This document shows positions 51,498-62,721 of a stretch of DNA of 64,000 nt, piece after piece. The stretch is from Platanthera guangdongensis. Taxonomy: Eukaryota > Streptophyta > Magnoliopsida > Asparagales > Orchidaceae. The position numbers and the translations under genes are program-made. The stretch covers positions 236,398,453-236,462,452 of the forward strand of contig CM077158.1 of assembly GCA_039583875.1 (NCBI GenBank), read 5' to 3'. The notes beneath the pieces are model-generated. The model was not told the DNA's origin, searched no databases, and was given only the letters and a program-made list of their open reading frames with translations. Numbering within the stretch: position 1 is the first letter of the stretch; the number at the start of each line of letters is the position of its first letter.

Positions 51498-54400
51498 TTA
51501 CAACTTCCAGTAAAGTCCTAATTTATGGCAGACTCCAGCTAAAACTCCATAGAAGAGAATCTCAGCAAATATCACATACAAAAGAGTCCCCAGTCTTACA
51601 GAATGCCAGACATTGATGAAGACCTGATTCTGAATCCAGTAGACCTGCAAATGAAATCATGAGAATGTATATACATCACTAAGAAATCAGTTTAAACTAA
51701 CTTCAAGTGAAGATTTAAAAGGTTTCTGGTAACTCTAATTACCAGCGTTCTGTGTGTGCTCTCATAATACCACCCGTTGACAAAGGCGGCAAGTATTCCC
51801 TGTGCCCCCAATACAAATATCAACATCGAGTTCAGCCCGATCCATTCGAAGAGTAGAAACGGTGTTCTAATGCGAAGCACATCAACCTGCACATCAATGT
51901 ATGGAAGAAAATCACTTTTTATGAATCGGCCCCAAAACATCTATTTTTAAATGGCAAATATGCATAGTTTTCTTTATGCTTCTTTCTCTTAAACCATTGA
52001 GAGTATGAAGCAAAGCTAAGTTTGAGGCCCTATTTGGGAGAGCGGTGGGAGAGCGATGGAGGTTTTGAACATAGTTATGAAAAATGTAGGTAGCATGCGT
52101 AGGTGTGATCACAAATATTATTTACCAAAATAACATTTTAGGCTAAAACGCCACCTAAATTTTGCTTGTGTGGTTAACCTCTAACAATCTTATATAAACA
52201 ACTAGACCCCATAAAATGAAATTTGAGACAAAAAATGTTGTTATGAAAGAAAAGGGTAAACTATCACCACTAAGTTTACTACCACTTTTTCAGCACCACT
52301 GCTCAAATGAATGTCTAAAACATACCCTAAGGTTCTATTTAGGCATTTTTTTCAAAAGGATGTTTAAGGCCAAAACACCACCAATGTCGTGCAGATGTGG
52401 TCAAACGTTAGCTTTCATGAACGTAAAAATAGAGCAAACTCACGTTAGCTATCACTACTGTATTTACTACCACAGTTTCACAACATCGCCACTCACACTC
52501 CAAAACTCCCCCAAATAGAGCTAGCTCATGTTCGCTATTCAAAAGAAGATAAATTTCCGCTCAATTTCCTCTCAAACATAGATGATTTGAATTTCATTCG
52601 TTCGACATTTAGATTTTCATTTCCTCTCCTTGAATTCCTTCTACATACCAGCCAGTAGAAGGCAGATAAAACAATTCCAGCTAGTCCATCTGTAAAACAA
52701 ACATAGCTGATGCTGTACAGTTGCTTGTTGAGAGGAATGGCTGCAATGTGAACAAGAGTGAGGGTGATTATAATCAGTTATTAAAAAAAACATCTAGAGA
52801 ATTGTTGAGTGTGATTATGCCAACAGAAGAAGAGATGAGTATGAATACCATTTGATAAATGGAGGATCAAGCCACACAAAAGTAAGCCAATAGCCATGAT
52901 CATAAAATGCTTGAGCCTCTCTGAATGAACCTTTGTAGAAATATAGATGTAATATATATAATCAGTAATAAACTTATGAATATATTCACAAGTACTATGT
53001 AAACAACAACGACAACAACACTCAAGCCATTATCCCACTATAGTGGGGTCGGCTATATGGATCCTTTGTCGCAAGTACTATCTCAAATGGAGAAAAATAC
53101 ATAGAATATAAATTGGCTACCTACACCTTTTTTTTTCAATCATCTATATGAAAGAGTTGTAATTGCTTACAAAAGTTTTCAGTGTTACAGGCCAAATAGT
53201 CTAGATGAGAAGGGACACTATTGTGAATATAAATAATAATCACATATAAGGAAACTCATGTAACATTGATATAGATCATGAGCCCCCTCCACCCACAACC
53301 AATTAGTTTTGGGGTTAGATGCATTGGTTTACATGTTACCACTAGAGGTGATTAAGGCTCTATTTGGCATGGTGGTAGCTGTCGTGAATGCGGTGGTTAT
53401 AAACCGTCGCATTTATGTTCAAAACTCGTTTTATTTTCTTGATGACGGTCATAACCGTTGTCATGACAAACATACATTCTTTGACGGCAGTGTTTTTGTC
53501 CAAACTCACCGGAGCAAAAATGTCATGCCAAATTGAGCCTAAGCCTCACAATTCACTCCTATATCACCCAGTTATAAGGGCCATAGACTCTAATCATTAT
53601 TAATAATGTTGAAACAGTCTTATGATGATCTTGTGCACCACCTATAATTAACCAATTCATTTTAGATGAGATTCAAATATTCCATTACAACATTTATCAT
53701 ATTTTGCTTTTGTTTGAAACATTAATTCATTCTTCTTATAGTTACAAATATCTAACATTTAAAATTTGTATATAATGTACAAATATAGACACCACACAAT
53801 TTTTATTCTATATTTAATAATGTAAATAGATGGGGAGCCTTGGTGCACCGGTTGAGGTGTTCTCGTGTGACCTTGAGGTCACGGCGAGTCCTAGAAGCAG
53901 CATCTTGCAAAAATGTAAGGTAAGGTTTGCCTACATTTCACCCTTGTGGTGGGACCCTTACCCGGACCCTCGCTACATGGGGATGCCTTTGTGCACCAAG
54001 AACAATTGAATTTTGAGAATATATATAGTTGAGAATATAGTTGATAAATATAGTTGAGGAACTCGTGTGCCCCCCCCCCCCCCCAAAGATTCTCATATGC
54101 AGTAACATTCCGAATTTTGAGAATCTAGTCGAGGAACTCGTGTCGCCCTGTGAACTTAATGTAGATCACAAGTCATTCCATATATAAGCAACTGATTTTA
54201 GGCCAAATGCAAAAAAACCAATACACTATTTATCATATTTTAAGGTTTAATTTGGAACACTAGTTCATCCTTCTTAGCTTTTACCATTTACCATAGGCAG
54301 TTAAAATCTACATATATAATTACATATATAGAAACCCCATACTATGTTTTTTTTTACATTTTTATAATGTGAAAAAATAGCTCGTATACACATCAACATC

Positions 54401-57400
54401 TATTTTATATTCACCCATAGTAACTAGAAGTTCATTAATGTATTACCTTATAATGGATCAGGACATGTCCATAATGAACACCAATAGTTGTAGAAAGGAT
54501 TGCGGATATTGAGCTGAAACAATAGAACGAGCGAAACATAAATGTATGTAAAAAAAAATAGAAAACACCAAAAGAAGACACATCTCTCATTATAAAAGAC
54601 GAGTATTAAGATAAACCTCAACAAGCCCTCGGGATCAAAGGAAGCAAGACACCAAGATGGAGCGTCGTCACGCAGAGGGCCATAATTCGGAGAACTAAAA
54701 GTGCATTCCTACATTAATATGAGAACACATTAATACCACCCTGAAAAATCAAACACCACTTCATAAATGAAAAATTAAGGATTAGAACAGAACACATATA
54801 CCCTTGATCTCCTCCACACAGGCTGTGAATAAATATGGTTTATGCCCCAAACTGCTCTATCAACATAACCAACTGCATTGCAAGCGGGGCCCAATTGTCC
54901 CCTCTTTCCGCACTCGATCTGGGATTAATGATTAGTGCATGTGAAAAAGGAAGTGTTATTTTGACGCAACGAGGGTGAAAAACTGCAACTCTTTGATTAA
55001 TAATAAGAAATTGTGCGTCCATCTACCGTGAATGTCTTTCCGTCATTTATATCTCCTTCGTTGTGGTAAACAAAGCTCCAGTTGGGAACATAAAGCGCAA
55101 ATGTTGTGATCATGTAGATGGAAAATGCGACGAAACCGCCAATCCTAACCAACCAAACAAATTTCATGTTACATATATAGGTACATAAATTAGAATTTGT
55201 AAGCTAAACTAAACATAACCTTCTTTTCTAGTATAAAAGGACCAATAGGATGGCATCAAGCAATACCCCATTATAGTTCAATTTAAACCAACTATATAAA
55301 ACTAATGATAACAGTTGCAGATCCATTAATGCTCCTTGGGCTTGGTAGATTAGGTTCATCTTTAGCACGGGATTCAAATGAATGCACACACAGTTAAATT
55401 ACAGTTGATAACCTGGAAAGGGAAAAAACACGAGAGCAGAATGCACCCCTCCTGTGAGGACACAATGTGGTACCCGTTTGAGGGTCCAAACTGACCTAGA
55501 TTTTTGCGAAATTGGGCCCATTGGAATCGTCTCGACGAGCAGATCGAGATCACAGCTTTGTTGATCCAATCCTACCACTTTCATATTTTGGGGAACCCCC
55601 AATAACAAAGCTAAGAAAACCTATTTTGAAATTTGAGGTTTGTTTGGAAGAATGCATTTTGTATTTTCCTATTCATTGAATAAGAAATATATCACATTTG
55701 TTGTGGTGTTGAAATTATCTCACATTCTAGTTTCTACAAGAAGTCAAGATCAAGGGGAGGTACCATACATTTGCACTCTCTTGCTTGAATTTTTGGGTAA
55801 TTTTATTCAATTTAAAACCCTAAATTCACAAATGATATTTTGTTTTGTTCTGTTAATTGTGGTTTTCTGATTCCCGCGTATTTATACACTGTTTGTTTTT
55901 CGGCGAAATCTTTTGTCTCCCATGAATACAGGTCGTTCTTGACCGAAACACGTAAAGTCCTATACTCTTTGTGTGAGATTGTTCTTTTCTGTTGAGTTTA
56001 CTCTAACACAGTAAGAATAGTATTTAAGCCAGCTACTTCCTCAAATGATTGTAATAAAATGCAGTTATCATTTTATTATCATTATTTAAGCTAATAACAC
56101 CCTGTTAGGTTGCGCGAATAGATCCACACGGTCACCACCCATTTGGTAGGGCTACGGCCACAACAATTTGCCATGCCCGGAGCCAAAACGCCCCTAAGTG
56201 CGCTAACAATTTACTTAGATCTTACTCGCTGCCACACAACCCTTAACATTAAGATCACCCTTAATGACAACCACTAACATAAATGAGAAAGGATTAGGAA
56301 GATTAGAGAATTTGGAAGATTAATGCATTCATCTTCTTCCATAATATGAACGAGAAACATGGTTTTGACACTTTGCATTCCGGAAATACGGATTTTTGGC
56401 ATGTTGCATCCCAAAAGTTTAAATTTGGCATTTTGCACCCTCAAAATACAAAGTTCTGCCACTTTGCACCCTAATTCATTATCATGAGGGTTATTTTGGT
56501 CCTTCAAAAATATTAAAGTTTTAGGTTTTATTGCCTCCCAACTTTGTTTCGAATCACGTCCTACGACTCCCAGATTAAAGATGTCTTTCGTCGACCAGGA
56601 AGACTTCTTTTTAGGTTTTATGGATGTAAACAATGATATGATTGATTAAAGATGCCTTTTTTTACTTTCTAGGAACAAATGATAATTTTACAAACTTGGA
56701 TGTCCAAATAGAAATTTCTCATAATTCAGTTTGCCAATAAATGTTTTGACAAAATTCAGGGTACAAATAGCAATTTGATACAATTCGGTGTGCAAATAGT
56801 CAAAAGAAGGTTGTTCGGGATGCATAGTACCAAAATGAGTATTTTGGGTGGTGCCCGGACCTAAATACCCCTGAAATTTCATCCTTGGGGCGCAAAGTGC
56901 CTAAAATGTTTAATTGGGGGTCCAAGGTGCCAATTATAAAGATTCCAGATGCAAAATGAGGAAAAAAAATAATTTGGGGGTGGATTGTGCCAAAAAAACC
57001 ACAAGAAAGTGATGAAGAAACAAATAAACACTATTATAAACAATTAAATTCAATTTATTACCATTGACAACTATATCCTCTGAAGATGGCAAAAGGATTT
57101 GAACTTATTTCCCTTGGTCGAAACTTATGTGTGAGCACCTCAATTAGAGCCACCACTAGGTATGCCAGTGCTATTCTCTATAAAACAAACAAGATCAAAC
57201 TCGAAGAATCGGATCTGAAAAGGAAAGAAGAGCAAGAATGGGAGCAAATTAACCTGGAGGATTCCGCACCAACGGATCATCTTCATGTCGACTCCATAGG
57301 AGAGGTCGTTTGGCGCATGGGAGAAGCCGCCTTCAATTTGAACAAATGCTCCCATTAATGGTTGTTTTAGTCGAGCAATTGATAGGATTCTTCCGGGCTA

Positions 57401-59695
57401 CCGAGCCGCTCCACCATGGATACATGTTCGGCCCCAGAAGATCACATCATGGTCGCGGCTCGTACATCCTAACCCATCTTCCAAGGGGATCCGAGTGATG
57501 TGATCCTTCTGGGCGACCGAGCCACTCCGCCATATGGATCCATGATAGGCCCCAGATGATCACAGCAGGGCCGTGGCCCATACACCTAAACTTTTCTCTA
57601 GCGGGTCTTTACCGGGCCACGACTCAGTTGGTGATATGAGTTCAAGCAAGTGCCTTATCCTGTCTAGGAGGGACGCGGGTTCAAATTCGGGCCTCAACAA
57701 CCAGCCATGTGGGGCAAACAATAAATGTGTGTGCCGAGCAGCCTGGTAAAAGCGCAAGGAGAAGGGTCAGGGTGTATGGGTCGCGGCCCTGGTGCGATCT
57801 TCTAGGGCCAACCATGGATCCATGGTGGGGCGGCTCGGTAGCCCAATCAGCAATTGAGAAAATTAATGGGGGAAGTAGGGTTTCAGATTGGATATCTGCA
57901 GCTCTTACCTTGGAGGAGAATTCCCCAAAAAAGGAGTTTGATTGTTCTGATAATAATCTTTCTGATTGAATCAGGGATTTTCGAAACTCTCTGGAAAGAA
58001 TTTTTTTGTTAGAACTCAGCTCCATCTCATTCAGCGTTAATGTGAGTTTGAAATTTTAGGAAGCAAACCTTAAAAGCAAAGGCGATTGAGACGCCGACGA
58101 TGAAGAGGAAGAAGGGCATGACGACATCTGCGAGTGTGCAGCCATTCCATGGTGAATGATCAATCCGCTCATAAACTTCACCGGCGTCATCCACCAATAT
58201 CATTAGCTGCAGAATCGCATTAGACAAAAACAAAATGGCATTTTGTGAAGAAGAAGAAGCCGAAGAAGAAAAAAATGGCTACTGGTGTCCTCCACAGGCG
58301 GAATTTTTGGGTCCGGGTTTACGGTTGGAACCGCAACCAATAAAAACGTGAATGCATGGCCCCGTGCAAAAATATATGTCCGACTCCCAAAATGCGTGGT
58401 CCCCACATGCCTTTTAACGGCAGATCCGAGCTCCCGGATCCAGATTTGGAACCGGGAGTCGGACCCAATAATTTGCCCCCTCCACAAGCTCCACTTAGGG
58501 CTAAATTTTTGGAAGGGGCTCCGTTTCCAAATCTAGGCCAACAGAGCGCAATAGTGTCAAAGTCTCGTAAAACTGATTTTTTTTCTCTTAAGGTCACGAG
58601 CCTAGAGATCTTTTGTTATGGGAATTGTTACGAGCACCCCAATTTGGTAAGGCATATCGTATTTTTTCCTAATTTTTCATGTCTTTTAGAAATACGTCTT
58701 GTTCATGTATTTTTAAGAAAATTGTTCAACACGAAAGTTGTAGATCTCGATGAGATTTACAACTTTTGTGTTGAACACGTTTCCTAAAAAAGCATGTACA
58801 AGGTGTACTTTGAAAATACGTCCAGATTTCGCGCCTTTTAGAAATACGCATTGTACATGCATTTTTAGTAAAAGTGTTCAACATGAAAGTTGAACATTTT
58901 TTCCTAAAAATGTATGTACAAAGAGTATTTTCAAAAGACGCGAAAAATTAGGAGAAAATGCAGTACGCCTAGCCAAAACTGCGGTGCCCTTAACAACTCC
59001 CTTTTTTATCTCTGAGGAGATCGTTTCTGACTCCTAGGAAATCAAAAAATTTATCAAAACCTAGTATATATCAGGAAATCATTTTGATCTCTAGAGAGAT
59101 CGTTATTTTATCTCATGAGGAGATTTTTTTGATCCAAAATTTTTTGAGAAGTTTATTTATCTTCAGGGAGATCATTTTCATTTTGATTCAGAAATTTTTG
59201 ATCTTCTAAGAAATAAAAAAATGATCTCCTGGGAGATCAAAAAGAACTTCCGGAAAATGATCTTCTCAAAGATAGACATACGCTTAAGAAAAGAAAGGAA
59301 ACAACAATTATGAGATTTCGCCACCTAGATTTAGAAACAGAGCCCGATTAAAAAAAACTAGCCCACTCAAGAACCGACAACATAATGCCCCCCTCAAAAA
59401 AAAACTCTCTTTTCAATCAGATTGATTGAGATTTCAAAATACCCAGTTGAGGAGAGAAAGAGAAACAAAGTCTTACAACTATAGTGAGGCCTCTAAAGAC
59501 ATCCAACGAAGCGAGCCTCCTCGTGCCGCCGCCGGCAGCCGCTATCTTCTCAGTCACCACTCCCTCCTCTCCGTTATTATTATTGGCGCCACCGTCGTGA
59601 TGGTGACCATCATCGTCACCGCCATCACGGTGGAGCAGATCAACACCATTGTCAATTTGAACACGATGTTGTGTCATATCCTTCTCCATCTTCAA
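51498..59695 (-). CDS. Heparan-alpha-glucosaminide N-acetyltransferase-like membrane protein (13 exons, 496 residues)
   Basis: Exons: 59695-59477, 58206-58069, 57990-57909, 57330-57254, 57177-57062, 55144-55027, 54918-54802, 54708-54617, 54513-54447, 52930-52849, 52740-52649, 51886-51743, 51644-51498. All introns start GT and end AG; the exons total 1491 bases and join without a stop. Family motifs: RRLASLDVFRGLTIV (exon 1), ILVDDAGEVY and DHSPWNG (exon 2; its His, about residue 90, fits the family's proposed catalytic His), GGFSHAPNDLSYGVD (exon 4), GPACNAVGYVDRAVWGINH (exon 7), PNYGPLRDDAPSWC (exon 8), IPLNKQLYS (exon 11), FEWIGLNSMLIFVLGAQGI and NGWYYES (exon 12). It has many hydrophobic spans; animal relatives acetylate heparan sulfate glucosamine across the lysosomal membrane. 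The plant substrate is unknown. The start is the first ATG before an acidic, His-rich N-terminus. Confidence 0.93.
52331..52521. mobile_element. MITE-like element in intron 11 of the HGSNAT-like gene
   Basis: The ends GGTTCTATTTAGGC and CCCCAAATAGAGC are imperfect inverted repeats, flanked by TAA and TAG. The terminal sequence is close to those of the elements at 49976 and 53356. Degenerate. Confidence 0.45.
53000..53085 (+). repeat. Fragment with a SINE 3' 'Angio-domain'-like motif (intron 9)
   Basis: ACAACAACACTCAAGCCATT, then TCCCACTATAGTGGGGTCGG and CTATATGGATCC. This resembles the conserved 3' domain reported for many angiosperm SINEs. No clear 5' tRNA-like part was found. Confidence 0.5.
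53356..53539. mobile_element. Tourist-like MITE, 184 bases, in intron 9 of the HGSNAT-like gene
   Basis: The ends GGCTCTATTTGGCATG and CATGCCAAATTGAGCC form inverted repeats, and TAA flanks both sides (53353-53355, 53540-53542). Subterminal GGTTATAAACCG/CGGTCATAACCG blocks are also inverted. Confidence 0.78.
53831..54003 (+). mobile_element. Au-family SINE in intron 9 of the HGSNAT-like gene
   Basis: The start TGGGGAGCCTTGGTGCACCG, the polymerase III-type internal region GTGTGACCTTGAGGTCACGG, AGCATCTTGCAAAAATGTAAG, and CCCTTGTGGTGGGACCCTTA to GTGCACC match the known Au SINE layout. The B-box is decayed, so the copy is old. It is antisense to the gene. Confidence 0.8.
54070..54085. repeat. 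Poly-C run
   Basis: A run of about 16 C in intron 9, unusual in AT-rich DNA and prone to length change. Confidence 0.8.
56352..57001. repeat. Long inverted-repeat element in intron 5 of the HGSNAT-like gene
   Basis: The outer parts contain TGGTTTTGACACTTTGCATT and, on the other side in reverse, TGGTTTTTTTGGCACAATCC. Inner blocks (TTTTGCACCCTCAAAATAC and GTATTTTGGGTGGTGCC) also pair. This suggests a degraded Mutator-like non-autonomous element; no clean target duplication was found. Confidence 0.4.
58690..58960. repeat. Hairpin-forming repeat pair in intron 1 of the HGSNAT-like gene
   Basis: GTTCAACACGAAAGTTGTAG (58724 onward) pairs with CTACAACTTT-type sequence to 58776 in a hairpin with arms of about 25 bases, inside longer imperfect arms (GAAATACGTCTTGTTCATG and its partner). 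A second, shorter unit follows at about 58840-58950. Similar hairpins are widespread in plant genomes. Confidence 0.7.
59010..59260. repeat. GATCTCnnGGAGATC palindrome repeats in intron 1
   Basis: About six imperfect copies of a palindrome such as GATCTCCTGGGAGATC or GATCTCTAGAGAGATC, spaced 40-60 bases apart with AT-rich spacers. Confidence 0.65.
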
Positions 59696-59699
59696 CTTT

Positions 59700-59969
59700 C
59701 AAAATCAAAACAAAAAAGGATTGCAATTTAAATCATTTGCTATCAGCAGCCACTTCCATTTGTCAGGCAACAAAAAAATATGTCCAAAATAGGTGACTAT
59801 TTAAGTGTATATATATATATATATATATATAACCCGAGGATGGATAATTAATTAATTAATAAGCAGAAGAGATGATGGATTCAGCCAATAACGCCGGGGA
59901 AGAACGCCACCGTCGACCGAGTTTTTTTTTAATTAAGGCAATTATTATTCGCACTATCGATTTGACAAT
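59700..59969. other. Region upstream of the HGSNAT-like gene
   Basis: The likely 5' untranslated region and promoter of the minus-strand gene. It contains a (TA)n run at 59806-59832 and ATTAATTAATTAAT near 59847-59861. No clear TATA box could be separated from the TA run. Confidence 0.45.
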
Positions 59970-60182
59970 TCGTCGTCAGGTTTTGTTGACTCTAATTTTC
60001 CTGATTATGTTTATAGACTTGGAAAAGTTCTATATTGGTTGACGCAAGCCACTACGGCATGGTATGAGACCTTATCTAGTTTCCTCATTGAGAACAAATT
60101 CTCAAGGGGAAAAATAGATAAGACTTTATTCCTAAGGAAATCTAAGAGCAAGATCATCTTATTCTAGATATATGTTGACTAT
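59970..60182 (+). pseudogene. Orphan copia RT fragment
   Basis: A translated stretch reads GFVDSNFPDYVYRL, then [20 protein letters not shown] and KTLFLRKSKSKIIL, closely matching the RT of elements C and D. A stop replaces the codon just before IYVD, where the fragment ends (60182). There are no LTRs, gag or other domains around it; it was probably captured during repair or left after deletion. Confidence 0.82.
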
Positions 60183-60333
60183 TCACACTCATATTTAAGT
60201 ATTTTTAAGACGCTTCAAAAAGACTAACCGCACTCATTTTTCTAGCCGCCAGTTTTGTTCCCCGGCATCGATTTTTGCCGCTATATATATGCTTTATTGC
60301 AATCATTTTCTCCTCTGTTGATCGCAAATCAAA

Positions 60334-60722
60334 GGCTCCGTTTGGCACAGTTGTGACGGTCATAAACGCATGGGTTAAGGATCGCCTGACAGACATCATT
60401 TATTTGAACATAAAAATCTCATGTTATTATTTCCAAGGTTTTAAAAACCGGACCGGACATCGAACCGGCGGAGGAAAAGGTTCAACCGGTTCAACCGGAG
60501 TCGAACCGTTATATATATATAATAGAGTAAAAACAACATTGTAATAGAGTAATAGAATGAAGTTTTGGCATGACAACGGTTAAGATCACAGTCGAGAAAA
60601 AAAACTAGTTTTTTAATTTTGAACATAAAAGTGTATGAAGTTTCTTAGATAAAGTCGAACGTTCAGGAGCGACGGTTCATAACCATCACTTGATGACCGC
60701 CATCGCCGTGCCAAACAAAACG
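60334..60722. mobile_element. Degraded MITE with an internal GACCGG-rich insert
   Basis: The ends GGCTCCGTTTGGCAC and GTGCCAAACAAAACG are inverted repeats, and subterminal GACGGTCATAAACG/GGTTCATAACCATC blocks resemble the MITE at 53356. Between about 60435 and 60600 lies unrelated sequence with TTTTAAAAACCGGACCGGAC and TTCAACCGG repeats, probably a second insertion. Confidence 0.55.
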
Positions 60723-60904
60723 TAAAATTTATGGAGATGTATGCATATATTAAAAATATATAAAAACTTTAATATTTAAAAAATGTCATATGTTAATATA
60801 ATAATATATCTAAAAATATGTAATTAATTTTTATATAGACATGTATATTAATTATATACGTTAATATTTATATGTATATAAAATATTATACAACAAAACA
60901 ATAA

Positions 60905-60975
60905 GATCTAAAAGGTTAAGTGATTGGTTGTTATTTTAAAGCAATAGTGGTCAGGGTTCGAATCCTGCCATCTAT
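60905..60975 (+). repeat. tRNA-like (SINE?) remnant
   Basis: GGTTAAGTGATTGG resembles a polymerase III A-box and GGTTCGAATCC (about 60955-60965) is a good B-box, about 40 bases apart. No cloverleaf can be drawn, so it is not a functional tRNA gene. Confidence 0.45.
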
Positions 60976-60999
60976 AAATTTTCTCTTATTTTAATATGG

Positions 61000-61175
61000 G
61001 GCCTTTGGCCCGCCCGGTTGCGTAAAACCGCGCCCGGTTCCCGGCCCACCGGTCCGCTCGCCCGGTTCTCCGATTCTTGGGCGGTCCGTGGATGGTGCGG
61101 TTTTCGTACCTGGACCGGACCGGCTGGGTGCCCGGTCCGCGGTCCGACCGGCCGGTCCGGTCCGTGTTTTTAAAA
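61000..61175. repeat. CCGG/GGTCCG-rich repeat
   Basis: Many CCGGTCCG and GGACCGGACCGG motifs, ending GTTTTTAAAAGC. It looks like an inverted relative of the insert at 60435-60600 (AACCGGACCGG). It is a non-coding repeat. Confidence 0.55.
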
Positions 61176-62010
61176 GCTTGATTATTTCAATTTTTATTTT
61201 CCTTCAAAATATTGTTAGTAGTTTTGATGCAGCACACACTATCGCTTGCGCACAATTACCAAATATTTGTGTGAGTGTGATAAATTGATGTAGCAAACTC
61301 AAGGGTGTGTGCACAATTACAAATTACACGTGCGAGTGAGTCATTTTATCAAACACGTGGCGTGCAGAGAGCGAGTTTCAACCACAAATTTAAACTACGC
61401 ATGCAACCCCCTTCCTACGGCGGTGACTAACGGAAACGTTACTTTAACGAGGAGAATCAACCGGGTGAGGGCAATCCCGACGAAATTCGTCAACCGGGCA
61501 TCTAACCCCTCTCCGACCAATTGGTACGAGAGCGGCGACGAGCTCTTCAAACACACACCAAACCATTCACAGCCACAAGAAATGAATAAATAGACGAATC
61601 ACACACAAAGTGGAGGTGAGGAAGGCGTTACCCGACCGGATGAGATTCGGAGAAGAAGATCGCGGCGAGTACCGGCCCAAGAGATCACGCCGCAGACGAC
61701 GGAGGAGCGGCTACTCGAAATCACGTCGGGGCTAGACGTTCGATCAGGGAAGGAGGCGAGCTCGACGTACGACGATGGAGGATGGAGGTGGAGGGGAATA
61801 GGAGTGGAGTCACACCACCAAGAGAGCACCCGGTGTCATGCCGGAGTGAGGGAAAGCGCCGCCGGTGTCTCGCCGGGGAGGAAGGGGCAGCCCGCCGGTA
61901 TCGCGCCGGGAGGAACCTTCAGTGTTGCGCGGAACGGGAGAGAAGAAGAAGCTAATGTTAGTTTTTTCCATAATGATTCAACATCGTAGTTGTGTGTGGG
62001 GTGCTCAGTA
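61176..62010. other. Intergenic stretch, increasingly GC-rich, no gene recognised
   Basis: Open frames exist on both strands (for example minus 61829-61599), but none has recognisable domains or convincing structure. A short repeat (GCCGGTGTCTCGCCGGGG and GCCGGTATCGCGCCGGG) is at 61859-61912. It could include U3 of the LTR that ends at 62586. Confidence 0.4.
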
Positions 62011-62140
62011 TAAAGTGTGACTTGTCGGACCCAAGTGTGATCGTGGTTTGTGATTTGATCGGAGGTTCAGTCAAGATCCTCTAGATGGGAGGATGGACGG
62101 CCCAGATCGTACAGGTTTTAATTAAGGCCCCAGTATTGAG

Positions 62141-62586
62141 TATAAAGGTGAGCAAAACACATCTAAAACTCACCACTCTTCATTCGGTTGAGTTGAGTGC
62201 ATAACCCCCAAAATACCGGAAGCCCTAATCCTTCTTTCGCGATTTCTGCACTTCCGCCGATCGCGATCCCAGCTTCCGGCGTTTTCCCGGTGCTTCGTCT
62301 CCCGCGACACCCTAGCAGCGGTTGTCGGCGGTTTCCCGGTGCTTCGCCTCCCGCGACACCCAAGCAGCGGCTTCCCGCTCCAGTTCTTCACCGGCTCAGG
62401 TGACGACATCTCACCGCCGCTGCATTTCAGCAAGAAGGCTCCGGCGAGGTCACTTCTTCTGCGATTTATTCCGCTCCGGTTCTGCTTCAGATTTCTTCTC
62501 TCGCGTCGCCCCCCATGGCCGGAGGTATAACACGTTTCTAACTCCTCTATATTATCGATCCATTCCGCTGCGCTGCGTTTCTATCA
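62141..62586 (+). repeat. Probable LTR end of another retrotransposon (start not found)
   Basis: The sequence ends TTTCTATCA, followed after two bases by the primer-binding site at 62589. A TATA box TATAAAG is at 62141-62147. A 49-base segment is duplicated in tandem (62278-62325 and 62327-62375, TTTCCCGGTGCTTCG...CAGCGG). The TG start of the LTR could not be placed, so only the TATA-to-end part is given. Confidence 0.45.
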
Positions 62587-62588
62587 TT

Positions 62589-62600
62589 TGGTATCAGAGC
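62589..62600 (+). other. Primer-binding site of the right-hand element
   Basis: TGGTATCAGAGC, a perfect 12-base match to the initiator tRNA-Met complement. A short frame starts right after it (ATG 62602 to TAG 62719-62721, 39 codons, MLKINKPAEASLD), possibly a gag start that is cut off. Confidence 0.6.
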
Positions 62601-62721
62601 GATGTTGAAAATCAACAAACCCGCAGAGGCCTCCTTGGATACCCTGTTGAAACTCAACAATCCGGAGGAGAACACCTCCACTTATAATGTTGAACGTTTT
62701 CCCGGATCTTGGAGAAAGTAG

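Noticed and set aside
57560..58025. Minus-strand frames 57757-57560 and 58025-57681 as separate genes
   Set aside because: They overlap exon 3 and intron 3 of the HGSNAT-like gene in other frames; only 57990-57909 is supported by homology and splice sites.
60905..60975. Functional tRNA gene
   Set aside because: A- and B-box-like sequences are present but no acceptor or anticodon stem can be drawn.
61520..61536. Primer-binding site (TTGGTACGAGAGCGG)
   Set aside because: It has several mismatches to the tRNA-Met complement and no LTR end directly before it.
62602..62721. 39-codon frame after the right-hand primer-binding site as a complete gene
   Set aside because: Too short and without homology I recognise; at most it is the start of a cut-off gag.
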